Shown piece after piece: positions 33,935-43,739 of a stretch of DNA of 64,000 nt. The position numbers were made by a program, and so were the translations under genes. Numbering within the stretch: the first letter of the stretch is position 1; each line of letters starts with the position of its first letter. Origin of the DNA: an uncultured Chitinophagaceae bacterium (GTDB taxonomy: Bacteria > Bacteroidota > Bacteroidia > Chitinophagales > Chitinophagaceae); NCBI GenBank assembly GCA_937862815.1, contig CALMED010000005.1, positions 62,001 to 126,000 of the forward strand, in the 5' to 3' direction. The notes beneath the pieces are model-generated. The model saw only the letters and a list, made by a program, of their open reading frames with translations. It was not told where the DNA came from and did no database searches.

Positions 33935-36900
33935 CTATTTGACGCTGATCACGGGCAGCTGCTTGTCGCGGATCAGCTGGTTGAACTTCGGCACATCATC
34001 GGTAATAATTTTCTTCAGCCTGTTCAGCTGGACATCGGCCTGGGCGCCCAGGTCGGCATATACATCCCGTGCCTGTTGGCTGGGCGCGTTCATGCCGCTG
34101 TTCACCACGCCAAACAACCCGGCCAGTTTGTCGTTGAGCCGGATGGGATAGTTGAGGACGTCCTGGCTGCTTTTGGCCTTTGTCTGGTACAATGCTTCTT
34201 CGATAGCCGTGAGTTCCTTGGTGAGCGCGTTGGCCATCTCGCGGATCTCAGCCGGACAGTCTTTGCCCTGCCGGGTTACAAAATCCTGGACCTGGGTACG
34301 CAGGGCGCGGATGTCTTTGATGCCTTTCTGCACATCGTTGAATTTTTTCTGAATGGCCCGCAGCAGTTCAAACTGGGCTTCGTAGTCGGCCTGCGTAATG
34401 CTGTAGGTGGGATCGGCCATCACCATGAAGGCCACTTCGGCGGAATCTTTCCCCACCTTGACGCGGGCGTAATACGTGCCCGGGGGCGCCGTGATGGCAC
34501 CGGGTACACCGTTCCACAGCACCATGCCTTCCGCCGGCTCGGAGCCGGGGTACTGGAGGTTCCAGTTGAAGCGGTTGAGGCCGTTCTTCAGTTCCAGGCG
34601 GTCGCGGCCACCCGTACTGAACGATCGCACCAGGTTCTTCCGGCTGTCGAGGATGTCAATGGATGCTTTGGTGCTATCGGTCGCTCCCTGCACATAAAAC
34701 GGCAGCACCATGCCCGGGGGCGGGTTGGCGCCCGCATTGCGGGGAGCGCCCATGCGGAAACCGCGGCCGCCGGTCTTCATGCGGTACACCGGGTGTACGC
34801 GGAAGACATGCAGACTCTTCGCCAGGATACCGGCCTCGGCTTGCTGCAGTACACTGAGATCATCCAGCACCCAGAAGCTGCGACCCTGGGTGGCCACGAT
34901 GAGATCGTTTTCCTTGATGGTTAAATCGGTGATGGGCACCACCGGCAGGTTGAGCTGGAAGGGCCGCCAGCTGGCGCCGTCGTCAAAGGAAATGTACATA
35001 CCAAACTCCGTACCTGCATAGAGCAGACCCGCCCGGAGCGGATCGGCCCGCAGGGCGCGGGTAAAATGCAGGGAAGGTATCCCGTTGGTGATGCGCTTCC
35101 AGGTCTTGCCGTAGTCTTCGGTCTTGTAGATGTATGGTGTGTAATCGTCGAGCTTGTAACGGGTACCCACAAAATAAGCTGCTCCTTTCTTAAACGGATC
35201 GGCTTCCACGCAGTTCCACATCATCCACTGCGGGGCATCTTTGGGGGTAACGTTCTCCCAGTTTTTTCCACCATCGCGGCTCACATGAATCAGTCCGTCA
35301 TCGCTGCCGGTCCACAACAGGTCTTTCTCCAGCGGCGATTCGGTGGCAGTGAAGATGGTGCAGTAATACTCCACGCTGGTATTGTCTTTGGTGATGGGAC
35401 CTCCGCTCGACTGCTGGCGGTTCTTGTCGTTGGTGGTGAGGTCGCCGCCGAGGGCGGTCCAGCTCTGTCCTTCGTTCTCCGTTACAAACAACACGTTGCC
35501 TGCCGCATAAAGCCGTTTGGGGTTGTGCGGGGAGAAGAAGATGGGAAAGTTCCACTGAAAGCGGTATTTGAGCACATCGGCCCCGGCGCCCATGGGATTG
35601 TCGGGCCATACGTTGATGGCGCGGTTTTCGCCGGTACGGTGATCGAGGCGGGAGAGGGAACCGCCGTAGTTACCACCGGACACAATTTCGGGGTTGGAGG
35701 GATCGGCCACCACATAGCCGCCTTCGCTGCCGGCGGTGGGTTGCCAGTCCTGCTCCGTAATGCCGGCACCGTTGGTGCGGCTGCGGATGCGGATGGTGGA
35801 GTTATCCTGCTGGGCGCCGAGGATGCGGTACGGCACGCTGTTGTCGGTGCTCACCCGGTAGAACTGGGCAGTGGGCTGGTTCATGTAGGTGCTCCAGCTG
35901 GAACCGCCGTCGAAGCTCACCTGGGCTCCGCCGTCGTCGGCCACGATCATGCGGTTGGAATCCTCGGGATCAATCCACAGGTCGTGGTGATCGCCGTGGG
36001 GGGTGCGGATGGATTGGAACGTGCGTCCGCCGTCGCGGCTGCGCATGAAGTCTACATTGGGACAATACACCACGTCGGCGTTTTTGGGATCCACAAATAC
36101 TTTGGTGTAGTACCAGGCGCGCTGCCGGATGTTGTTATCGTTGCTCATGAGCTGCCAGTTTTCGCCGGCGTCATCGCTGCGGTAGAGCCCGCCGTTGGCG
36201 TTTTCAACGAGCGCATAGATACGTTCGGTATTTGACGGGGCGAATGCCACGCCCACGATACCCCATACGCCTTTGGGCAATCCTTTTTTGGCGGAGACAT
36301 TGGTCCAGGTTTCGCCACCGTCGGTGCTTTTGTAGAGACCGCTGCCTTCACCACCGCTTTCGAGGCTGTGGGGTGTGCGGAGTACCCGCCACATGCCGGC
36401 ATAGAGCACGGCCGGGTTGCCGGGTTCCATTACCAGGTCGGAAGCGCCGGTCTGGTTGTTGACATAGAGCGTACGCTTCCAGGTCTTGCCGCCATCGGTG
36501 GTTTTGTACACGCCTCGTTCTTCGTTGGGACCGAAGAGATGCCCCACCACGGCCACCCACACCACGTCGGGGTTGCGGGGATGGATGACGATGCGGATGA
36601 TGTGGCGACCGTCGCGGAGCCCGATGTTTTTCCAGCTGCGGCCGCCGTCTTCGCTGCGCCACATGCCACCAAGGCCTTCGCTCACATTGCCCCGCATGGT
36701 GTTTTCGCCTTCGCCCACATACACGATGCTTTCATCAGAAGGGGCGATGGCTACGGCGCCGATGCTTCCGCCAAAGAATCCGTCGCTGACGTTTTTCCAG
36801 TTGCTGCCGCCATCGGTGGTCTTCCACACCCCGCCGCCGGTGGCGCCCATGTAAAAGGTGGTACGGCTTTTATAGCTGCCGGCCACCGCGGCGCTGCGTC

Positions 36901-37054
36901 CACCCCGGTAGGGACCGATGGAGCGGTACTGCAGGGAGCCGTACAACTGTTCCAGCCCGGCGGGGGGAGCAGCCGGGGCAGGTGATTTCTTTTTCTGGGC
37001 TGTTGCCATCAACGCCGGCAGCGAGAGGGCCAGCAGGAAGAGGATTCTTTTCAT
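33935..37054 (-). CDS. secreted Asp-box/VPS10-like multi-propeller protein (copy 1)
   Basis: 1039-residue exported protein with signal peptide MKRILFLLALSLPALMATAQ. From residue 40 it carries many Asp-box units (KTTDGGSNWKN, RSEDGGRSWKN, KTTDGGKTWKR, KSTDGGETWTN and more) forming one or two beta-propellers, as in sortilin or family 74 glycosidases. The last 250 residues are a beta domain plus a coiled-coil-like helical tail (LLRAIQKKFNDVQKGIKDIR). No T9SS tail is evident. It is homologous throughout to the gene at 37213. The start at 37054 is preferred over a longer frame lacking a signal peptide. Confidence 0.85.
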   Translation of the reverse strand: MKRILFLLALSLPALMATAQKKKSPAPAAPPAGLEQLYGSLQYRSIGPYRGGRSAAVAGSYKSRTTFYMGATGGGVWKTTDGGSNWKNVSDGFFGGSIGAVAIAPSDESIVYVGEGENTMRGNVSEGLGGMWRSEDGGRSWKNIGLRDGRHIIRIVIHPRNPDVVWVAVVGHLFGPNEERGVYKTTDGGKTWKRTLYVNNQTGASDLVMEPGNPAVLYAGMWRVLRTPHSLESGGEGSGLYKSTDGGETWTNVSAKKGLPKGVWGIVGVAFAPSNTERIYALVENANGGLYRSDDAGENWQLMSNDNNIRQRAWYYTKVFVDPKNADVVYCPNVDFMRSRDGGRTFQSIRTPHGDHHDLWIDPEDSNRMIVADDGGAQVSFDGGSSWSTYMNQPTAQFYRVSTDNSVPYRILGAQQDNSTIRIRSRTNGAGITEQDWQPTAGSEGGYVVADPSNPEIVSGGNYGGSLSRLDHRTGENRAINVWPDNPMGAGADVLKYRFQWNFPIFFSPHNPKRLYAAGNVLFVTENEGQSWTALGGDLTTNDKNRQQSSGGPITKDNTSVEYYCTIFTATESPLEKDLLWTGSDDGLIHVSRDGGKNWENVTPKDAPQWMMWNCVEADPFKKGAAYFVGTRYKLDDYTPYIYKTEDYGKTWKRITNGIPSLHFTRALRADPLRAGLLYAGTEFGMYISFDDGASWRPFQLNLPVVPITDLTIKENDLIVATQGRSFWVLDDLSVLQQAEAGILAKSLHVFRVHPVYRMKTGGRGFRMGAPRNAGANPPPGMVLPFYVQGATDSTKASIDILDSRKNLVRSFSTGGRDRLELKNGLNRFNWNLQYPGSEPAEGMVLWNGVPGAITAPPGTYYARVKVGKDSAEVAFMVMADPTYSITQADYEAQFELLRAIQKKFNDVQKGIKDIRALRTQVQDFVTRQGKDCPAEIREMANALTKELTAIEEALYQTKAKSSQDVLNYPIRLNDKLAGLFGVVNSGMNAPSQQARDVYADLGAQADVQLNRLKKIITDDVPKFNQLIRDKQLPVISVK

Positions 37055-37156
37055 ACAGACAGTTCGTTTTGAAAACTGAAAGTACGAAACACGGCGGTGC
37101 CGGCAGCAAAGGGGCGCTGCAATGTGATGACCGGCAGGCAGTGGCTGGCCCTGTAA

Positions 37157-37191
37157 CAGCGAGGGGGCAGCCTGCGGCTGCCCCCTCGCTG
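37157..37191 (-). terminator. 16-bp perfect hairpin between the two Asp-box genes
   Basis: CAGCGAGGGGGCAGCC, a 3-base loop and GGCTGCCCCCTCGCTG, 21 bp after the upstream Asp-box stop (37213). It is a very stable hairpin without a T tract. It may reduce read-through into the downstream paralogue or protect the upstream mRNA. Confidence 0.55.
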
Positions 37192-37212
37192 ATGAATGCA
37201 ATCAACAGGCGA

Positions 37213-40200
37213 TCATCCTTTACCCGCAGCCTGTTGAACCGTTGGCGGCTTGGATTCGCGTTGCAGGGCCTGCTGCACCCGCTTTTCAAACTGTTTCTGC
37301 AGGTCGGCATACGTGCGGCCGGCTTTCGCCAGCTCATCCTTCAGCAGGGCGGTACGCTGCACCTGCAGGTTGGAGGGAGCCGCTTCCTGGCCCACCACCG
37401 CAGTGTAGAGATCGCTGATGTCGCTCCGCAGCCGCTTCAGATCGCCGGTACCTTTGATCACCGGCGGCACCAGGGTGAGCCGGAAGGTTTCGAGGCGGTT
37501 CCAGTATTCCTGCAAGAGGTCTTTGGTCTTTTTGCTGCCGGCTGTTTCGATATTTTTTTTCAATAATGCCTGTGTAGCGAGGACGCTGTCCACCAGGGTG
37601 GCCAGTTCTTCGTTCATGCGGTAGAGCTCCATACCTGCCTCGTATTGCCGCTGCCGGTCGGCCGGTGAAAAGTCGCGGTTGGTGGAATCGTGTACCAGCA
37701 CGAGCGACTGTTGATAGTCTTTGCCATTCATCTTCATCCGGAGCTGGTAGGTGCCGGGCAGCACCTGCGGTGCAGTGAAAGCCGCCGATTCAATCTGTCC
37801 GCCGCGGGCAACCCGGGGTGGTGTGAGCCGCTGGTTCCAGGTCACTTTGTTATACCCCTTCCGGTTGGAGGGGGTCAGCTTCTGTACCAGTTTGCCCGAC
37901 GCATCGTACACTTCGAGCTGCAGGTTGCGGGCCCTTTCTTTGAGGTAATAAGTAACGGGGGGCACACTGGAAGGATTACCGCCGTTCCACTCGCCCGACG
38001 CATTGGGAAACTGCGCCCCATACATGGGCGTACGCAGCACCAGGGGCCGGTTGTTGAGCAGGAGCACCTCTTCATTGGCCATGGCAGGCGTGATGGTGCG
38101 CATGGGTGTGATGTCTTCCACGATGATGATGCCGCGGCCATGCGTCGCCAACACCAGGTCGTTGGTCTGCTCCTGGACCTGGATATCCCGCACGAGGGCA
38201 TACCAGGGGATGTTGTTCTTCATCCGGAACCAGTCGGTGCCGCCGGTGACAGTGGCAAAGAGGCCCATCTCGGTGCCAAGGAAGAGCAGGTCGCGGTTCA
38301 CCAGGTCCTCGCGGATGACGTGGGCAAAGCCCGTGAACTCTTCACTCCGGAACAGCTCCCAGTTTTGTCCCCGGTCGCGGCTCATGGCCACATAGGTGCG
38401 GTGGTCGCCGTACATGTGGTTGTCGAAAGTGGCATACACCCGGTTTTTATCAAAACGGCTGGGCTGGATGCTGCTCACCCAGGTGCCGGCGGGGATGCCG
38501 CTGGCGGCGTAGCGGGTGGCAAGGTTGCTCCAGGTTTTACCGCCGTCGGTGGTCAGCTGCAGGTTTCCGTCGTCCGTACCCACCCAGATCATGTTCTCAT
38601 CGAGCGGTGATTCCGCGATGGTAAAAATGGTGCAGTGATTCTCGGCGCTGGTCACATCCATGCTGAGGCCGCCGCTCTTCTCCTGCTCCTGCTTGCGCTT
38701 GTCGTTGGTGGTGAGATCGGGGGAGATGCGGGTCCAGTTGGCGCCTCGGTCGGTGCTGCGGTAGAGGTACTGGGCGCCCGTGTAGAGATTTTTTTTATTG
38801 GATGCACCAATAACGATGGGCGTGTTCCAGTTGAAGCGGAGTTTCTCTTCACCCGGTCCTTCCTGGGGTTTGATGCCGGCGCCGATGCCGGTCTTTATAT
38901 TCACCCGCACCATGTTGCCCCCCTGGTACTCGGCGTAGGCGATGTCGGGGTCAAAGGGATCGGGTTGCACCCAGAAGCCATCGCCCCCGTAGATGGATTT
39001 CCAGTCGCCGTTGAGCACCCCACCCAGGGCTGCACTGGGGGCGACCCAGCTGCCGTTGTCCTGCAGGCCGCCGAAGATGCGGTAGGGCTGCTGGTTGTCC
39101 ACACTCACGTGGTAGAACTGTCCCACGGGCAGGTTGTTGCAGAACTTCCAGTTGGCGCCCCGGTCGAGGCTGTAATACACCCCGCCGTCGGTGCCCAGGT
39201 AGAGGATGTTGGTGTTTTGCGGGTTGATCCAGAGGGCGTGATGGTCGCTGTGGATCCAGCCGCCCGACTCGCTGGCATCGGCAAAGGAGAAGCCGCCGTC
39301 GGAGGAATAGGAGAACGTAAAGGCCGGCCGGTATACGCGCTGCGGATCTTTGGGGTCCACTTCCAGCGTGGAGAAATAAAACGGACGACTGCGGATGTTG
39401 GCCGTGGAGCTCTGCTCTTTCCAGGTGGCTCCCCCGTCGGAGGAGATGTACAATCCCGTATTCTCGCTTTCCACAATCGCCCACAGGCGTTCGGGTGCCG
39501 AAGGTGCCAGGGCCAGGGCTACGCGGCCGAAGGGTTTTTTAGGCAGGCCATTGGAAAGTTCTTTCCAGGACTTGCCGCCATCGGTGCTCTTGTAGATGCC
39601 ACTGCCCGTGCCGCCGCTGTTGAACGAATAGGGCAGGCGACGGAACTCCCAGGTGGTGGCATAAAGGGTGTTGGGCTGGCTGGGGTCAATCTCCACATCG
39701 GCCACCCCGGTGCCGGGGTTGATGTAGAGAATCTTTTCCCAGGTGGCGCCGGCATCCGTGCTCTTGTAGAGGCCGCGGTGTTTGCTGTCGCTCCAGAGGG
39801 GTCCGGGCGCTGCCACGTAAATGATGTTGCTGTTGGCGGGATCCAGCAGCACTTTGGCGATGTGTTCGGTGCTGTCGAGACCAATGCGGGTCCAGTTGTC
39901 GCCGCCATCGGTGGACTTGTACATCCCGTCGCCGATGGACACGCTGTTGCGCATGTTGCTTTCACCGGTGCCCACGTAAATGACTTTGGGGTTTTTCTGG
40001 TCCACGGCCAGGGCGCCGATGCTCTGGTTGTACTTATCAAAGGTGGGTTTGAAGGAAAAACCGGCGTTGACCGATTTCCACACCCCACCGCCGGCGGTGC
40101 CAACATAAAGGGTTTTACCGTTGTCGTTGTTCACACCCACTATATCGGTGATGCGGCCGCTCATGGTACCCGGGCCCAGGTGGCGGGCTTCCATCATGCC

Positions 40201-40281
40201 GTAGGTGGCGGAGTTGAGCGGATTTTGTGCGAACGAAAAAGCTGCCGGCAGCAGCAGCAGCAAGGCAATCAGGTTGCGCAT
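37213..40281 (-). CDS. secreted Asp-box/VPS10-like multi-propeller protein (copy 2)
   Basis: 1022-residue exported protein with signal peptide MRNLIALLLLLPAAFSFAQ. It has the same architecture as copy 1: repeated Asp-boxes (KSTDGGDNWTR, KSTDAGATWEK, KSTDGGKSWKE, SSDGGATWKE), the shared DLTTNDK and ESPLDENMIWVGTDDGN motifs, then a beta domain and a helical tail that ends QRESKPPTVQQAAGKG. Annotation pipelines often call such proteins glycosyl hydrolases, but no catalytic residues are evident and the ligand is unknown. It starts 59 bp after the LolA-like gene on the same strand. Confidence 0.85.
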   Translation of the reverse strand: MRNLIALLLLLPAAFSFAQNPLNSATYGMMEARHLGPGTMSGRITDIVGVNNDNGKTLYVGTAGGGVWKSVNAGFSFKPTFDKYNQSIGALAVDQKNPKVIYVGTGESNMRNSVSIGDGMYKSTDGGDNWTRIGLDSTEHIAKVLLDPANSNIIYVAAPGPLWSDSKHRGLYKSTDAGATWEKILYINPGTGVADVEIDPSQPNTLYATTWEFRRLPYSFNSGGTGSGIYKSTDGGKSWKELSNGLPKKPFGRVALALAPSAPERLWAIVESENTGLYISSDGGATWKEQSSTANIRSRPFYFSTLEVDPKDPQRVYRPAFTFSYSSDGGFSFADASESGGWIHSDHHALWINPQNTNILYLGTDGGVYYSLDRGANWKFCNNLPVGQFYHVSVDNQQPYRIFGGLQDNGSWVAPSAALGGVLNGDWKSIYGGDGFWVQPDPFDPDIAYAEYQGGNMVRVNIKTGIGAGIKPQEGPGEEKLRFNWNTPIVIGASNKKNLYTGAQYLYRSTDRGANWTRISPDLTTNDKRKQEQEKSGGLSMDVTSAENHCTIFTIAESPLDENMIWVGTDDGNLQLTTDGGKTWSNLATRYAASGIPAGTWVSSIQPSRFDKNRVYATFDNHMYGDHRTYVAMSRDRGQNWELFRSEEFTGFAHVIREDLVNRDLLFLGTEMGLFATVTGGTDWFRMKNNIPWYALVRDIQVQEQTNDLVLATHGRGIIIVEDITPMRTITPAMANEEVLLLNNRPLVLRTPMYGAQFPNASGEWNGGNPSSVPPVTYYLKERARNLQLEVYDASGKLVQKLTPSNRKGYNKVTWNQRLTPPRVARGGQIESAAFTAPQVLPGTYQLRMKMNGKDYQQSLVLVHDSTNRDFSPADRQRQYEAGMELYRMNEELATLVDSVLATQALLKKNIETAGSKKTKDLLQEYWNRLETFRLTLVPPVIKGTGDLKRLRSDISDLYTAVVGQEAAPSNLQVQRTALLKDELAKAGRTYADLQKQFEKRVQQALQRESKPPTVQQAAGKG

Positions 40282-40340
40282 AAACAGGTATTAAATACGT
40301 ACCCCGGCTGCGGGAGCCGGGGTACGCTGGTGAGAGTAGA

Positions 40341-41063
40341 TTATTTGGCTGGTTTGAAGAGGGAGGCGTCCACCTTGGCATTGATCTCCACTTTTTCAAT
40401 CTGCATGTCCACGTCCATGCCCGGCCCCAGCGGGACGGTCACGCTCATGGGCACCACAATGCCTTCGGGCAGCTTTTTGTAATCGCTGAAAGATGTGGAC
40501 ACTTCAACCTCCTGGCCGTTCACGTTGCGCTTGTTAACCGACTTCACCAGGAAAAAGGTTTTAGGGTCAACAAAGAGCGTCTGCGATTTACCGCTCTTGA
40601 GCGTGAGCAACAGCTTGTGGCACTCGGTGCCATCTACGTCTTCCTTACCCAGGTATTCCACTTTGTGGCCTTTGGCGGCATAATCCACCAGGCTGCCCTG
40701 TGCATCGAGCTGCTCCTGGCCATCTTTCACATCTTCCGGTGTCATGGCTTCCGGCGTGGCGGCACCCTGGAAGGGCATGAACGACCATCCTTCGGTGGTG
40801 GTTACAATCTGGTAGCCGGTCATCCCCATGAGGGTGATGTCCTGGCGGGATCCCACCTGGTGCAGTACGGTGGCCACCACCTGGATTTCAGCGCCTTGTA
40901 CCGACATGGTACCGGTCTGCACCACACTGGTCACTTTTTTCCAGTTAGCGGCGCCTCCAATGGCTTCGAGGTGTTTGTTCACGATTTCGTCAGCGGTCTG
41001 TGCGGTGGCAGCCACGAGGCTGAAACCGGCAAACAGGAGTAAAAACATGCGTTTCATGTGCAA
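40341..41063 (-). CDS. LolA/outer-membrane lipoprotein-sorting-like secreted protein (copy 1)
   Basis: 240-residue exported protein, signal peptide ending LVAATAQ. It begins TADEIVNKHLEAIGGAANWKKV, the family hallmark, and folds as a half-barrel similar to LolA/LolB. It shares SLVDYAAKGHKVEYLGKEDVDG with the next gene (PLVDYAAKGHQVTLLGKEDVEG there), showing a tandem duplication. A function in lipid or lipoprotein carriage is suggested by fold only. Start at MHMKR or at MKR two codons later. The Asp-box paralogues lie downstream on the same strand. Confidence 0.8.
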   Translation of the reverse strand: MHMKRMFLLLFAGFSLVAATAQTADEIVNKHLEAIGGAANWKKVTSVVQTGTMSVQGAEIQVVATVLHQVGSRQDITLMGMTGYQIVTTTEGWSFMPFQGAATPEAMTPEDVKDGQEQLDAQGSLVDYAAKGHKVEYLGKEDVDGTECHKLLLTLKSGKSQTLFVDPKTFFLVKSVNKRNVNGQEVEVSTSFSDYKKLPEGIVVPMSVTVPLGPGMDVDMQIEKVEINAKVDASLFKPAK

Positions 41064-41131
41064 TGGTTATGTGTTAAAAATGAAAAAATCGGTTTATAAA
41101 CGAACTATTTGTTGCAAATACGGACCGTTTG

Positions 41132-41875
41132 TTACAGGTCGGCCGGCTTAAAAATTTTTTGGGGCTCCATCTTCGGGTTTATCTCAATAATTTCATAAAA
41201 AAGGCCCCCGCCCATGCCCACGATGGTGGTTTTGTAGGGGAAGAGATAGCCCTGGGCGTTTTTGCGATAGTCGCCGTAGTCGGTCACCAACTCCCGCGGT
41301 GCACCGCCGGCCGGACCACGACCACCGCCAAAACCACCGCCACCCGTAGTAACGGTCCGCTGCACCAGCCAGGTGGCCGCGTCAACGAAATAGGTAATGT
41401 CGCGCCCCTGTTTGAGGGTCAGCTTCAGCTTCCAGCAGCTCACGCCTTCCACGTCTTCCTTGCCCAGCAGGGTCACCTGGTGGCCCTTGGCGGCATAGTC
41501 CACCAGCGGTCCGGCACAGTCGAGCTCGCTTTGCATGGCTGCTACGGCCTCCGCCGGCATGGGTTCAAACTGGCCGCTGTTGCGGGGGTTTTTACGCCAG
41601 CCCTCCTTATCCGTTACCACTGTAGCCATATTAAACATGGCCGATTCAATTTCCTGGCGCATGCCCTTGCCCTGCTGTTTCCATATTTTCTGGGTGATCT
41701 CGGAACCGTTCTGCAATACGCTGGTCCCTTCCATATAGATGCTCTGGATGGAGAGGAGTTTTTCCTTTCCGCCCAGGGCGGTGATGTGGCTTTGGATGAT
41801 TTCATCGGCCGTCTGCGCCTGCAGAGCCGATGCACCCAGTACCAGGAGGCCCGCCAGTAAATGTTTCATATGCAT
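41132..41875 (-). CDS. LolA/outer-membrane lipoprotein-sorting-like secreted protein (copy 2)
   Basis: 247-residue exported protein with signal peptide MKHLLAGLLVLGASALQAQ. It repeats the TADEIIQSHITALGGKEKLLS start and the VDYAAKGHQV block of its neighbour. It carries an insertion of glycine-rich sequence (TTGGGGFGGGRGPAGG) in the second half that the other copy lacks. It is the first gene of the minus-strand block ending at 33935 and has a -7 element upstream. Confidence 0.8.
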   Translation of the reverse strand: MHMKHLLAGLLVLGASALQAQTADEIIQSHITALGGKEKLLSIQSIYMEGTSVLQNGSEITQKIWKQQGKGMRQEIESAMFNMATVVTDKEGWRKNPRNSGQFEPMPAEAVAAMQSELDCAGPLVDYAAKGHQVTLLGKEDVEGVSCWKLKLTLKQGRDITYFVDAATWLVQRTVTTGGGGFGGGRGPAGGAPRELVTDYGDYRKNAQGYLFPYKTTIVGMGGGLFYEIIEINPKMEPQKIFKPADL

Positions 41876-41902
41876 TCCTCGTTAACGGTCAAAAACAGGT
41901 AT

Positions 41903-41910
41903 CAAATGTA
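41903..41910 (-). promoter_or_regulatory. -7 element TACATTTG for the LolA-like/Asp-box block
   Basis: Perfect TAnnTTTG on the minus strand, 27 bases before the start at 41875. Confidence 0.5.
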
Positions 41911-41979
41911 AGGCCAGATTGGATGATTTTATATCTTTCGCCCCGGCTTTCATTTTCCACGAAACAGCAATCAGACGTT

Positions 41980-43656
41980 ATGGCACAGACAATCGTTGCA
42001 GGGAACCTTGTTTTGATCCGGGAAAAAACCATCACACCGGGAGAGATCGTGGTGGAAAACGGGCGCATTGCAGCCATCCACCGCATCGGCGGAGCCACCG
42101 ACCCTGCCCTGCCCTTTCTTCTGCCCGGCTTCATCGACAGCCATGTGCACGTGGAAAGCTCCATGCTGGTGCCCTCCGAGTTTGCCCGGCTGGCTGTGGT
42201 GCACGGCACGGTGGCCACGGTGAGCGACCCCCACGAAATTGCCAACGTATGCGGCATTGCGGGGGTGGACTACATGATTGCCAACGGCAACACGGTGCCT
42301 TTTAAGTTCAACTTCGGCGCCCCCAGCTGCGTACCTGCCACCAGCTTCGAAACGGCCGGCGCCGTGCTGGACGCAGCCGATGTGGCCGCCCTGCTCGAAC
42401 GGCCCGAGATCCGCTACCTCAGCGAAATGATGAACTTCCCCGGCGTGCTGCAGGGAGATGAGGAAGTGCTGCGCAAGATCCGCTCCGCCCACAAGTTGGG
42501 CAAACCGGTAGACGGCCACGCGCCCGGCCTGCGGGGCGAAGAGGCCCGCAACTACATCGCCGCCGGCATCAGCACCGACCACGAATGCTTCACCCGCGAA
42601 GAGGCCTTTGAAAAGCTGCAGTACGGCATGAAGATCATCATCCGCGAAGGCAGCGCCGCCAAAAACTTCGAAGCGCTGGCCGACCTGCTAAACGACTACC
42701 CCGACCACATCCTCTTCTGCAGCGACGATAAACACCCCGACAGCCTGGTGGAAGGACATATCAACCAGCTCTGCGCCCGCGCCGTGGCCAGGGGGATTGA
42801 CCTGTTTCACGTGCTGCAGGCCGCCTGTGTGAACCCCGTGACGCATTACGGACTTGACGTGGGCCTGCTGCGGGAAGGCGACCCGGCCGACTTCATCGCG
42901 GTGAACAACCTCACCGACTTTACCGTGCTCTCCACCTGGATCAACGGCCAGCTGGTGGCCCGCAACGGGCAATCGCTCATCACCACCACCCCCGCCGGGG
43001 TGATCAACCAGTTTCAGTGCAGCCCCAAAACGCCCGCCGATTTTGAGTTCCACCTGGGTAAGTTTGGCGACACCGATGCCGAAAACATCGAACAGGTGTA
43101 TGTGGTGGAAGCCCTCGACGGGCAGCTCATCACCCACAAACGGGTGGAGCCGCTGGGGTCCTTTGAGGTGGAGGGCAACGTGATCCGGGCCAATACCGCC
43201 CGCGACCTGCTGTACATGGTGGTGGTGAACCGCTACCACGACGCACCCATTGCCAAGTGCTTTGTAAAAAATTTCGGCCTCCGCCAGGGCGCCATCGCCT
43301 CCTCGGTGGCGCACGACAGCCACAACATCATTGCCGTGGGTACCAGCCCCGAAAGCCTCTGCCAGGCCGTGAACCGCATCATCGAAGCGCGGGGCGGCGT
43401 TTGCGCCGTGCAGGCGCTGGCTGACGGGGGCTGGAAGGAAGAGCTGGTGGCCCTGCCCGTAGCGGGACTCATGAGCAATGCCGACGGCTACGAAGTGGCA
43501 CGGGCCTACAGCGCCGCCGATGCATTGGCCAAAGAGCTGGGCAGCACGCTGGGCGCCCCCTTCATGAGCCTTTCGTTTATGGCGCTGCTGGTGATCCCCC
43601 ACCTGAAACTGAGCGACCTGGGACTGTTCGACGGCGATGCCTTCCGGCTGGTGTAG
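41980..43656 (+). CDS. ade: adenine deaminase
   Basis: 558-residue amidohydrolase that deaminates adenine to hypoxanthine in purine salvage. Metal-binding HVHVESSML is at about residues 52-60, with the conserved DPHEIANVCG, the GHAPGLRG and GISTDHECF blocks, and CSDDKHPD. The C-terminal part has the HDSHNIIAVG motif seen in bacterial adenine deaminases. Length is normal. The start at 41980 (MAQTIVAGNLVLIRE) is preferred to a longer frame that overlaps the divergent gene. A TATCTTTC element lies 40 bases upstream. Confidence 0.95.
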   Translation: MAQTIVAGNLVLIREKTITPGEIVVENGRIAAIHRIGGATDPALPFLLPGFIDSHVHVESSMLVPSEFARLAVVHGTVATVSDPHEIANVCGIAGVDYMIANGNTVPFKFNFGAPSCVPATSFETAGAVLDAADVAALLERPEIRYLSEMMNFPGVLQGDEEVLRKIRSAHKLGKPVDGHAPGLRGEEARNYIAAGISTDHECFTREEAFEKLQYGMKIIIREGSAAKNFEALADLLNDYPDHILFCSDDKHPDSLVEGHINQLCARAVARGIDLFHVLQAACVNPVTHYGLDVGLLREGDPADFIAVNNLTDFTVLSTWINGQLVARNGQSLITTTPAGVINQFQCSPKTPADFEFHLGKFGDTDAENIEQVYVVEALDGQLITHKRVEPLGSFEVEGNVIRANTARDLLYMVVVNRYHDAPIAKCFVKNFGLRQGAIASSVAHDSHNIIAVGTSPESLCQAVNRIIEARGGVCAVQALADGGWKEELVALPVAGLMSNADGYEVARAYSAADALAKELGSTLGAPFMSLSFMALLVIPHLKLSDLGLFDGDAFRLV

Positions 43657-43739
43657 AAAAGCAGCTGTTTTGTCCGCCCATGCAACTTTTTTATCCATGG
43701 ACTGTATAGCAGTGGCATACACGCATACAGCCATCTGCC

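Noticed and set aside
35066-36235. 389-codon plus-strand frame
   Set aside because: Antisense shadow of the Asp-box protein at 33935-37054; low-complexity Gly/Val/Ala/His sequence.
38635-40482. 615-codon open frame on the plus strand
   Set aside because: It runs antisense to the Asp-box gene at 37213-40281, is composed of Gly/Val/Ala/His repeats typical of a shadow, and matches no family.
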